A stretch of 28,046 bases of DNA, taken from positions 1 through 28,046 of the forward strand of contig CAZSMK010000117.1 in the NCBI GenBank assembly GCA_964608095.1, given 5' to 3'. Under the pieces are notes generated by a model, which searched no databases, was not told where the DNA came from, and worked only from the letters and a program-made list of their open reading frames with translations. This document shows positions 7,709 through 15,623 of this stretch, in pieces. Position numbers and translations under genes: made by a program. Position 1 is the first letter of the stretch, and every line of letters begins with the position of its first letter. The DNA comes from CAZSMK01 sp964608095 (GTDB lineage: Bacteria; Sumerlaeota; Sumerlaeia; MWCT01; JAGHBZ01).

Positions 7709-8935
7709 ATGATTCCCGTAAGAGGATATAGGTATAGAGTGAATTCCCATCGGGGAATTATACTGCTCCTTACACTCTGGATGTCCATTGTGCTTTCCAT
7801 CATTGCTTATTCACTCACCTACCAGGTGCGTATGGAGATGAAATTAAGTAAAAACTTCAGGCAAAACACACAGGCAAGGGCTCTTGCCATAGCAGGAATC
7901 TCCAAGGCTGTTGGTGATCTTAAGAACGATCTCATCATCGATACCAGCGAGGGCGGTATTCGTTTGGACGCTGAAGGAGATATCTGGTCTTTTCCCGATG
8001 ATAAAACGGATATAGAGCTCGGGCCAGGAATATATTCAGCAAGCGTTATCGATGAAAATAGTAAGATCAATATCAATTCTGCAAATCTGGAAGTGTTAAA
8101 GGAATTGTTAAAAGTCCTCGATGTAGAGGAAGATGAGGTGGATGAGATCGCCAATGCAATTATCGATTGGCGCGACCTCGACGATAAACCTCTTAGCGGT
8201 AAAGGTGAAAAGGAAAACACCTATTATTCCTCGCTTATACAAGATGTAGATGAAGACGAATTTCTGGACGACGAGAGCCAGATTCTGTATCGCTGTAAGA
8301 ACGACTATTATACCACTGTCGAGGAACTTCTGGATGTCTATGGGATCACCCCTGAACTTTTCTACGGATATGACCCTGAAGAAAAACTTGAGCACTACCT
8401 ATCAGGGAAAAAGGAAGACGAAGATGAAGTATATATTGGATTGCGAGATCTGGTGACAGTAAACGGCGATGGGCAACTAAATGTCAACACTGCCTCATTC
8501 GAGGTGTTGACCGCGGTGATAGCGGCGGCACAGGTAGGTGGCACCGACCCGGAGGGCTTGGCGGAGGAGATTATAGACCATCGCCGCGGCAATCGTGAAA
8601 GTGACTTCGATAATGACGATGCATTTCATAACTGGCATCAACTCTCGGAAGTCGATGGATTGAATCCCGGAGGTGCACGCCGCATGTACACCGTCCAACG
8701 TCTTTCTACAACAAGCGATTGTTTTCAGATTATTTCTACCGGCACTGTTCAGGATATTTCAAAAACCATTATCGTCACTGTCGACAGAAGATTCGAGAAC
8801 TATCGTGTCTCCGGAGATGATGACGATGAAAGGTTTGAGGGGCCCATGTATAGAAGAAGAGATAGCAGGGTGGAAGATGAGGGAAGTTTTATCCGCGAGC
8901 CCACAGTGCGAGCATTACACTGGCTTGAGCTATAG
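7709..8935 (+). CDS. gspK: Type II secretion minor pseudopilin GspK
   Basis: GspK-family tip pseudopilin of 408 residues. The N-terminus RGIILLLTLWMSIVLSIIAY is prepilin-like, but the +5 position is Leu instead of Glu, as is usual for GspK. Two helix-rich modules follow, each with the family's ININSANLEVL / LNVNTASFEVL motif (a SAM/HhH-like fold), and the first has the IIDWRDLDD motif. It is expected to cap the pseudopilus together with I and J. The start at 7709 is preferred over an earlier in-frame start at 7643 (inside gspJ), because AGAAGAAGGA lies about 10 bases upstream and the leader length is then normal. The C-terminal tail is Asp/Glu/Arg-rich. Confidence 0.85.
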   Translation: MIPVRGYRYRVNSHRGIILLLTLWMSIVLSIIAYSLTYQVRMEMKLSKNFRQNTQARALAIAGISKAVGDLKNDLIIDTSEGGIRLDAEGDIWSFPDDKTDIELGPGIYSASVIDENSKININSANLEVLKELLKVLDVEEDEVDEIANAIIDWRDLDDKPLSGKGEKENTYYSSLIQDVDEDEFLDDESQILYRCKNDYYTTVEELLDVYGITPELFYGYDPEEKLEHYLSGKKEDEDEVYIGLRDLVTVNGDGQLNVNTASFEVLTAVIAAAQVGGTDPEGLAEEIIDHRRGNRESDFDNDDAFHNWHQLSEVDGLNPGGARRMYTVQRLSTTSDCFQIISTGTVQDISKTIIVTVDRRFENYRVSGDDDDERFEGPMYRRRDSRVEDEGSFIREPTVRALHWLEL

Positions 8936-8950
8936 GAGACTAACGTTATA

Positions 8951-10699
8951 ATGGCAGAGACGTACACAACAATAGAGATAAATGAAAATGTGTGCAAAAT
9001 TGCACAAACATCACGTCAAAAAGAGAGAATCGTCATTGAACATCTTGTTGAGATTCCCCTACCCTCACGTGGTGTGGACGAGCAGGGCGAAACAGAATCC
9101 GCTGTCAATGAAAAGGTTCAGGTTTTAAGAAAAGCGCTGAAACTGGAAAAAATCAAACCCGTTCACGCATGTCTCCTGCTTCCAAAAAATCAGGTAACCA
9201 CACGTTTTATTACCTTACCTTCATCACAAAAAGACGAAATTGCAAAGATGGCTCGATTTGAGTCGGAGCGCCATATTCCCTTCAATATCGAGCGCCATGC
9301 TTTCTCTCATCACATCGTTAAGATTGACGATATCAAGGGGTCAGAGGTCTTGATTGCAGCGGCTGACCAGGCGGTGTTCGATGAAACCATTCAAATTCTC
9401 AACGGTGCGGGAATAAAACTCGATTCAGTAGACGTGAGTACCTTCGGCTTATTCAACTATTTCTCATTCCTCCAACGACAACATGTTTCATCCACTACCC
9501 ATACAGAGGAGTCAGGGGAGGAGCACAAGTTTAGCATACCTCTCATCAACATCGGGCAAACGACAACGGATATCACAATCGTTCAGGACCAAAAATTACT
9601 GTTCAATAGGAGTTGTTCTGTCGGGCTCAACACTTTGATCGAAGACATTCAAAACAATTTACCGGAGACATTGACCGTTGATTTCACCTTTTTAAAAAGA
9701 ATAGACATGGTTGAGTTGGAGAAGAGCCTGGAAAGGAGCCTCGGTTCACCCTCTACCCATTCCCCCGCATCTCCCACGAATGAGGCTGAAAATCCAGAAA
9801 CAGATACAGATTCACCCCGTATAGAAATAATTTTTGAAGAAAAGAAGAATCCGAAAATAGAAAAAGTTGCCGATATCGTACGTAACTGGCTTTCACGCCT
9901 TCTGAGCGAAATAAAAAGGACTTATGAATTTGCCAAGCGGGAATTCGATTGTTATCCCACCCGCATGCTCTATCTTGCCGGTGCAGGGACTTTCCTTCCC
10001 AATATTAAGCAGTTCCTGAGTATTAATTTAGGCGTGGAGACCCATATTATGAACCCGCTTGACCATATGGGTCTGGCAAGAGAGTCAATCACATCAAAAA
10101 TTTCTATACCGAGCGATTTTGTTGAGTTGCTCGGTAGCGCGTTACGCCATTATATCGATAACGGAATCGAAATAAATTTGATTCCTGACTCGTACGTGCG
10201 ACAAACACAGGAAGCACAGAAAAAAATTACGTTGATGACACATGGAGTAATGATTCTTGCTATCGTAGTATTCGCAAGCTTTTATGTGGGTCAGCAAATA
10301 TCATACAGAAACAGGGCGTTGGAATGGTATAGCCAGCAAAACAAAAAGCTCAAGCCCGTAGTCGATGAACTCATAGACAAGGATAAAAAACTGGATATTA
10401 TCAGGCAACACCTTCATGATAAACGATCCGCACTTGCAATTCTTGAATCCATAAGCACGTTTGAGTTCATGCCCGACAAGGCCTCCTTAAGAACTTTCAA
10501 GTATTTGAAAGACGGGACACTTGAATTAACTGGACACGCACGCTCAATAAAAGATATGAATGTTTTCCAGTCCGCTCTTGAAGAGACTGATTTTTTTGCA
10601 TCTGTGGAGCTCAAACAATTAACACCCACACGTCTCCCGGGCAGGGATACAGAGGTGTATTCATTTATGATGATATGTCAGAGAAAGAATTCGAGATAA
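8951..10699 (+). CDS. gspL: GspL-type protein with PilM-PilN-like architecture
   Basis: Inner-membrane assembly protein linking the GspE ATPase to the periplasmic machinery. The first 400 or so residues form a PilM/GspL actin-like cytoplasmic region (RFITLPSSQKDEIAKMARFE; INIGQTTTDITIV, a phosphate-loop-like motif; YLAGAGTFLPNI). A transmembrane helix lies at about 428-448, followed by a PilN-like coiled-coil and ferredoxin-like periplasmic domain to residue 582. GspL is usually nearer 400 residues. The full-size PilM-like half plus a polar Ser/Pro/Glu/Asp insertion (about 265-295) account for the extra length, so it can equally be described as a PilM-PilN fusion. The ATG at 8951 follows AGGAG at 8934-8938. 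Confidence 0.75.
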   Translation: MAETYTTIEINENVCKIAQTSRQKERIVIEHLVEIPLPSRGVDEQGETESAVNEKVQVLRKALKLEKIKPVHACLLLPKNQVTTRFITLPSSQKDEIAKMARFESERHIPFNIERHAFSHHIVKIDDIKGSEVLIAAADQAVFDETIQILNGAGIKLDSVDVSTFGLFNYFSFLQRQHVSSTTHTEESGEEHKFSIPLINIGQTTTDITIVQDQKLLFNRSCSVGLNTLIEDIQNNLPETLTVDFTFLKRIDMVELEKSLERSLGSPSTHSPASPTNEAENPETDTDSPRIEIIFEEKKNPKIEKVADIVRNWLSRLLSEIKRTYEFAKREFDCYPTRMLYLAGAGTFLPNIKQFLSINLGVETHIMNPLDHMGLARESITSKISIPSDFVELLGSALRHYIDNGIEINLIPDSYVRQTQEAQKKITLMTHGVMILAIVVFASFYVGQQISYRNRALEWYSQQNKKLKPVVDELIDKDKKLDIIRQHLHDKRSALAILESISTFEFMPDKASLRTFKYLKDGTLELTGHARSIKDMNVFQSALEETDFFASVELKQLTPTRLPGRDTEVYSFMMICQRKNSR

Positions 10700-10718
10700 A
10701 GAGGATGGAGTCGTCATC

Positions 10719-11327
10719 TTGAAGATACAACAGAAAAAACGAGAACGTATATTGATGTTCGCAACTATAATAGTAGCGGTATTAGCCCTCTTTTATCAAC
10801 TGGGATTCTCCTCTCTCTATGACAGTATTACGGAAACGTCGGAACAACTCGAGGCGGAAAAAGAAAAGTTTGAGGAATATATTGAGCAATATGAGCGAAA
10901 GGATCAGATTGAAAAAGCCTATAAAGAGATTGAGGGAACGTTTCCGCCGACAGACCCAAATATGAAACCGGAACAGCAATTTATAGAAGACGTGGCTAAT
11001 ATGGCAAAGAAATTCGGATTTTTGCATCCTGATTTCGAGCCGCCAAAAGATGAAACGATTGAAAATGTCAATGATTACAAGTTCATCCTGCTGACGGTGA
11101 CTGTTACAGGTCCCCTGGACAATCTTTCCAATCTTTTAATAGAGTTTCATCGTAATGCTTTATTGATAAAAGAACTCCAGCTGAGCGCGCCCCTCGATAG
11201 AGATAGTATTACGGCAACGATAACGGCTGCAAGAATAGCGAAATTGTCAGAGGAAGAGATCGAGCGGTTAAGAGAAAAGGGCAAGTCAAGAACGTCATCA
11301 CGGTCTTTGAGACGCCTGAGATATTAA
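10719..11327 (+). CDS. gspM: GspM/PilO-like inner-membrane protein
   Basis: Bitopic protein of 202 residues: a basic N-terminus, one transmembrane helix (about 12-32, LMFATIIVAVLALFYQLGF), a Glu-rich coiled coil (about 38-65) and a periplasmic ferredoxin-like domain (FILLTVTVTGPLDNLSNLL resembles the PilO core strand-helix). In T2SS and type IV pili this protein pairs with the periplasmic part of GspL/PilN, and its position directly after gspL agrees. The start is a TTG at 10719, supported by GAGGATGGAG ending 8 bases upstream; no nearby ATG fits. A basic Arg/Ser tail ends the protein. Sequence similarity to GspM is weak by eye, so the name depends on topology and order. Confidence 0.65.
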   Translation: MKIQQKKRERILMFATIIVAVLALFYQLGFSSLYDSITETSEQLEAEKEKFEEYIEQYERKDQIEKAYKEIEGTFPPTDPNMKPEQQFIEDVANMAKKFGFLHPDFEPPKDETIENVNDYKFILLTVTVTGPLDNLSNLLIEFHRNALLIKELQLSAPLDRDSITATITAARIAKLSEEEIERLREKGKSRTSSRSLRRLRY

Positions 11328-11343
11328 AAAAGGTAGAAAATGT

Positions 11344-11865
11344 ATGAAGAAAAAAGAACTCATAACTAACATTGTGCTGATAGTGTTGATTCTGAGTTTG
11401 GGAACATTGGTTGCAACATCGCGCTATGTTCAACCGCGATCTCCTATCAAGACTATTAGTTCCGAAAGAGAGGAAGAAACAGAAACGGAAGATATCTCCA
11501 TAGAATCTGAGACACCATATACCGCGCCTGTTGAGCGGAACATTTTTCCCATCCTTGGAAAGCGTGACATTTTTCGCGCGATTATACAACGTCCTACACC
11601 TACTCCGGCACCTACCAGGACACCACCGCCGCCTCCGGATCTGGGAATTTTGATTCGACATTGGAAACTCGAGGGAATTAACATTAATCAAGCCATCATA
11701 ACTGATCAGGCGAAGAAGGAGACTTTCTTTATGAAAGAAGGAGAGACCCTTAATGTAAATTATCGGGGTAAAGACTACCCTGTTAAACTCAATAAAATCG
11801 ATACAATGAAGTTTCAAGTAGAATTCATAATGGAAGGCGATACAGAGATCAAGTCTCTCTTTTAA
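11344..11865 (+). CDS. gspC: GspC/PilP-like inner-membrane coupling protein
   Basis: Small protein of 173 residues with an N-terminal transmembrane helix (about 6-25), an acidic linker and a Pro/Thr segment at about 83-98 (PTPTPAPTRTPPPPP). A compact beta domain follows (about 100-173) in which LEGININQAIITDQAK and MKEGETL match the homology-region (HR) pattern of GspC and the related PilP. The HR domain binds the N0 domain of the secretin, and the gene lies directly before gspD as expected. No PDZ or coiled-coil C-terminus is present, which distinguishes it from the longer classical GspC (about 270-300 residues). AAGGT lies about 9 bases before the ATG. Confidence 0.68.
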   Translation: MKKKELITNIVLIVLILSLGTLVATSRYVQPRSPIKTISSEREEETETEDISIESETPYTAPVERNIFPILGKRDIFRAIIQRPTPTPAPTRTPPPPPDLGILIRHWKLEGININQAIITDQAKKETFFMKEGETLNVNYRGKDYPVKLNKIDTMKFQVEFIMEGDTEIKSLF

Positions 11866-11893
11866 GATATTAGAAATGGTGGAGGAGGTAATA

Positions 11894-14047
11894 ATGAAGA
11901 GAATCCAGCGCAAGACAATAACAGGGTGTTTCTTTTTAATAATAGTTTTGGGCATTTCATGGACGCACGCTCAGGAATCGCCCGTTTCTGCCGGTCAGGA
12001 GAGCGGGGCGGAAGAGATGCAAATGGAGACACCATCCGAAGAAATCATGGTTCAACAACTTATTTTGAACCAGGGAAAGATTGAACAGGCGGTAGCACAG
12101 ATCAAGATGCAAACCGGCGTTGATATCCTCGTGAAAGGACGAGCAGCGGGACAACGCCTCGATCTCATCGTTCAGAATGAACCCCTTGAAACGGTACTCA
12201 AGAAAATCTGCGAGCCACGCAAATGGGTGTATAATAAAATAGACGAGATGACCTATGAGATAATGGATGAACAAACCTGGATGACGACAGAGCTGCCCAA
12301 GCAAGCCCAACGTAAGACCTTTCAATTGAAATATATCAAAGCGACCGAAGCACAGAAAGCCATCCAGGGCATGCTTACCAAAGGTATAGGCGCCTCGGCG
12401 GTTGATGAAAGAACCAACAAATTATTCGTTACTGATTTGCCACAAGTCCTCGAGGTGGTCAATCGCTTGCTCGATGAAATCGATGTTCGGTTGGTCACTC
12501 GTGTGTTTTATATAAAACATGCGTTAGTCAGGGATATTGTATCAAAAATCGAGGTGTATAAATCTCCACCGGGTATCATTGAATCGGATGAGAAGACTCA
12601 TCAGATTATTGTAACGGACACGTTCGAGAATATCAAAAGAATGGAGATGTTGATCGATGTGCTCGATATCGGCCCGGAGATCAAGACTTACGATATCAAT
12701 AATCTCGGCGCCGAAGGAAAACTTGCCAGCGAGATCGAGGAAGCCATCAAGGAAGTCATCACCGAAGGAGCCTTCTGGAAATTAGATGTAAATACCGGCA
12801 AATTAATTGTCGAGGACATGCCCGAGGTTCATATAAAGATACAAAAAATCCTCGATGCATTGGATACGCCCTTAAAACAAGTTCTTATCGAAGCAGAATT
12901 GATTGAAACTAGTCTTGAGAATACCTTTGAGTATTCTGTCAACTACCAATATTCTTCGAATAATCTCGTAATAGGAGACGAAACGCTTGCAAATCGCCTG
13001 GACTATAAGGACCCGTTTAATATCGTCCGTGCCGGCGGCGTGGGATTCTCTCTGGATTACCTCTCAAAAAGGCTCCTTGCATTCATAAACGCCACTGTTA
13101 ATTCGGGCAAGTCAAAAGTGCTTCTCCAACCTCGACTTATAGTCAGAAATGGAGAAAAAGCCAACATATTCGTGGGTGGACGTGAACCTTACTTAACCAC
13201 CTACTTTGAAGATAGTAATAATACCTATTGGGGACGTTCTTTCACGCAGAACTATGTGACCGTTGGTTTAACTCTCGACATAACTCCCACCATTTCCAAC
13301 AGAGGCTTGATCGAGATGAAGATCAAAATTTCCAACAAGTCCGCCCAGGTTGTTACTCGACAAGCGGAAGGTAAGGATTACAGTCTGATAAAAACCTTTG
13401 ATCAGGATGCAGAAACCGTTCTCATTGTCCCCAGCGGCGAGACACGCGTAATCGGTGGGCTGGTCAAGAATGAAGCCAGCGACAACAGAGGAGGCGTTCC
13501 GATTCTCTCACAAATCCCCTATCTCGGACCTTTCCTTTTTGGTTCAAAGAAAACGAGGGATCAAAAACGCGATGTGCTCTTTTTTGTGACCCCGACCATT
13601 GTCGAGGAAGAAGGCAGACTGGTGAAGATAGCCAACGGGATATTGGTTGAAGAAGGACCTGAAGTAGAGGAAGAAATGGGTGTGGAAGACATGATTACCT
13701 CGCCGGCAATGGAGTTGGATAGATACGGATATTCTGAAGAATACACCTCGCCAACTCTGGAGGCGGAGTTGATCTCGCAACCCTTATCAGAGCTTCCGGA
13801 ATTAACCGACCTTTTCAAGGAAACTGAGCGAGAGAATGCCATGGTGCCTTTACCGGGCGCACCTTCCGGGACATTTGGGGAAGCAATTACTACCGATATT
13901 TCAGGACAGCCACCGGAGGAAGGAATGCCCCCCGATGAAGCACTGGAGCCTGGAAAGGAGACAGGGGAAGGTGAGCGGGATCGAGAACGCCCAATACCAC
14001 CTCCACGCACTACGAGACCGACACCCGAGACTGAGACTGAATATTAA
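11894..14047 (+). CDS. gspD: Type II secretion outer-membrane secretin GspD
   Basis: Secretin that forms the outer-membrane pore. The 717 residues start at ATG 11894 behind a near-perfect GGAGGAGGT, which rules out the in-frame ATG at 11876 lying before it. A Sec signal peptide (basic start, hydrophobic core, cleavage near THA-QE at about 27) is followed by an N0-like domain (45-115) and three N1-type domains with the KYIKATEA..., FYIKHALV... and DINNLGAE... starts. The secretin beta domain includes VLLQPRLIVRNGEKANIFVG from 409 and VPILSQIPYLGPFLFG at 535-550, ending about 572 (DVLFFVTPTIV). A further 140 or so residues form an acidic, Pro/Thr-rich tail of unknown role. It is the last gene of the operon and ends 20 bases before a convergent gene. 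Confidence 0.93.
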   Translation: MKRIQRKTITGCFFLIIVLGISWTHAQESPVSAGQESGAEEMQMETPSEEIMVQQLILNQGKIEQAVAQIKMQTGVDILVKGRAAGQRLDLIVQNEPLETVLKKICEPRKWVYNKIDEMTYEIMDEQTWMTTELPKQAQRKTFQLKYIKATEAQKAIQGMLTKGIGASAVDERTNKLFVTDLPQVLEVVNRLLDEIDVRLVTRVFYIKHALVRDIVSKIEVYKSPPGIIESDEKTHQIIVTDTFENIKRMEMLIDVLDIGPEIKTYDINNLGAEGKLASEIEEAIKEVITEGAFWKLDVNTGKLIVEDMPEVHIKIQKILDALDTPLKQVLIEAELIETSLENTFEYSVNYQYSSNNLVIGDETLANRLDYKDPFNIVRAGGVGFSLDYLSKRLLAFINATVNSGKSKVLLQPRLIVRNGEKANIFVGGREPYLTTYFEDSNNTYWGRSFTQNYVTVGLTLDITPTISNRGLIEMKIKISNKSAQVVTRQAEGKDYSLIKTFDQDAETVLIVPSGETRVIGGLVKNEASDNRGGVPILSQIPYLGPFLFGSKKTRDQKRDVLFFVTPTIVEEEGRLVKIANGILVEEGPEVEEEMGVEDMITSPAMELDRYGYSEEYTSPTLEAELISQPLSELPELTDLFKETERENAMVPLPGAPSGTFGEAITTDISGQPPEEGMPPDEALEPGKETGEGERDRERPIPPPRTTRPTPETETEY

Positions 14048-14067
14048 CGTTATTCTTTCTTCTTAGA

Positions 14068-15612
14068 CTATTCGTGTCTTATTCGACGCAAAAGTGTATA
14101 AAGATGAAAGATCAGGGGAAGAGCCGCGGTTAATGATATGAAATAAAATGGGATTAGCGGTCCAAGAAGCCTCCAGTCCAATCCCAGTCCTGCAAGATAT
14201 CCCACGGGAGCGACCACAAGGAACATAATTGTGGGAATGAGCCATTGCCCCCGGAACACAAGGTATAATAATCCTGCTAAATAGGCTATAACGAGAATTC
14301 TTGCGTTAAAGAGAATCATCTGCACGTATGAGGTCAAAAAGATTCTTTTCATCCCGACGAAAAAACGAGTGACTAAAGCAGCGGGAGAGTGCAATGTAAA
14401 GAGATAATCAAAAAACGTAATAGGCTCGCCCGTCCATGCATTTTCTGAAATTTCTTCAGACGTGGGAAATCCCTCGTGGTCTTTAAATTCGAAGTTTCGA
14501 TAAAAGCGCGCATGTATGTTTGCGGTATAAAAGGGATCGTTATCCGGCGCATGAACATAATTCGATATGAAATGGGGCAAAAGAATAATAAACGATATGC
14601 AAATGATTCCAACCGGTTTCCACCATTGCCATCTGTACTTGAGCGCGAGAACAATGCTTACCGGTAAAAGCCATGAAGGAGTGGAGACTCTCAGAAGGCA
14701 GAGGACACCCCCGAGAATTCCTGCAAAGAGAATATCATGCACCTGCAACTCTTTTTTCCGAAAAACCACAAACAAAAATAAAAGAAATAATGCAAGGTAG
14801 CATTCAAAACGCAGCCCTCGTGAACTCATAAAGATTAACTGAGGATTGATAGTGGCGAGAATCGTGGTGAAAAGCGCAAGGTTAGACGCTGTTTCTGTAT
14901 TGAAAAACTTTCTATAGAAAAGCCTGCAAAAGTAATACAGTACGACCAGTACTGCAACCGACAGAAGCAAGGTCATCGTTCGCAAAGACGTTCTTGTATC
15001 CGGTACAAAAAGAAAGAAGAATTTAGTGAGCCAGATAAAAAAGGGCTCACGCACAAAAGGCGGGTTATTCATGGTTGCCGTAAACACTGTTTTGGAGTTG
15101 AGGGCAAGATAATAAAAGCCTTCGGCGTCAGGATCAAGCACTCGCCCTATTTTACTCAAAAAGCCCATCCACCTGAGCATGAAGCCGCCTATTATGACGA
15201 AACACAAGCTGGTATGATGATAAAAACTAAACTCTCCTTCTTTTCGTATCATTCCCCTGAATACTATCACCAGGAAGAGAACAAGAGTAAGAATACCTGT
15301 CAGAGGGAGAAAAGCAGGCAGAAATCTCGATAAAAACAAAAGGAAAAGAGCAAGGGAAAATGAGAGAGGAATAGCGATTCTTTTATGTATATTATTCATT
15401 ACGAAAAGTCTCTGCAAAATAATCGGCAGAATGTAGAAGAAGGGTAAAAATTGTAACCTTATATATGAAAGCGGAATCTTGTACGAGAAAGGGATATCGG
15501 ATTCAAGGATGTTCAGAATATCTTTACGATATATCAGGAGTGATAAGAGGATGAGAAAACAATAACCGACAAAAGAGGTTCGGTTTCCTGATTTTATTTT
15601 CTTGTCTCCCAT
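14068..15612 (-). CDS. GT-C (GT39/ArnT-like) membrane glycosyltransferase, short form
   Basis: Polytopic membrane protein of 514 residues with about 12 hydrophobic segments. After an unusual N-terminal block of four or five membrane helices (about 14-140) comes a GT39-like unit. It has an LRWMGF start of the first loop, DPDAEGFYYLA at 160-170 carrying the acidic catalytic-loop residues, and a later SRGLRFECYLALFLLF segment equivalent to the SQEARYY region of its neighbours. Such enzymes transfer sugars from polyprenyl-phosphate donors on the periplasmic face of the inner membrane. It lacks the beta-sandwich tail of the three upstream paralogues. The start is 11 bases after the upstream stop, so it belongs to the same transcript. 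Acceptor and sugar cannot be inferred. Confidence 0.72.
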   Translation of the reverse strand: MGDKKIKSGNRTSFVGYCFLILLSLLIYRKDILNILESDIPFSYKIPLSYIRLQFLPFFYILPIILQRLFVMNNIHKRIAIPLSFSLALFLLFLSRFLPAFLPLTGILTLVLFLVIVFRGMIRKEGEFSFYHHTSLCFVIIGGFMLRWMGFLSKIGRVLDPDAEGFYYLALNSKTVFTATMNNPPFVREPFFIWLTKFFFLFVPDTRTSLRTMTLLLSVAVLVVLYYFCRLFYRKFFNTETASNLALFTTILATINPQLIFMSSRGLRFECYLALFLLFLFVVFRKKELQVHDILFAGILGGVLCLLRVSTPSWLLPVSIVLALKYRWQWWKPVGIICISFIILLPHFISNYVHAPDNDPFYTANIHARFYRNFEFKDHEGFPTSEEISENAWTGEPITFFDYLFTLHSPAALVTRFFVGMKRIFLTSYVQMILFNARILVIAYLAGLLYLVFRGQWLIPTIMFLVVAPVGYLAGLGLDWRLLGPLIPFYFISLTAALPLIFHLYTLLRRIRHE

Positions 15613-15623
15613 GTTTCTTTACA

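Noticed and set aside
11209..11955. A 248-codon minus-strand frame across gspM/gspC/gspD
   Set aside because: Lies opposite three genes with clear domain signatures and good ribosome sites; its own translation looks random.
13561..14010. A 149-codon Ser/Pro-rich minus-strand frame opposite the gspD tail
   Set aside because: Composition mirrors the acidic/Pro-rich sense strand, so it is a low-complexity shadow.
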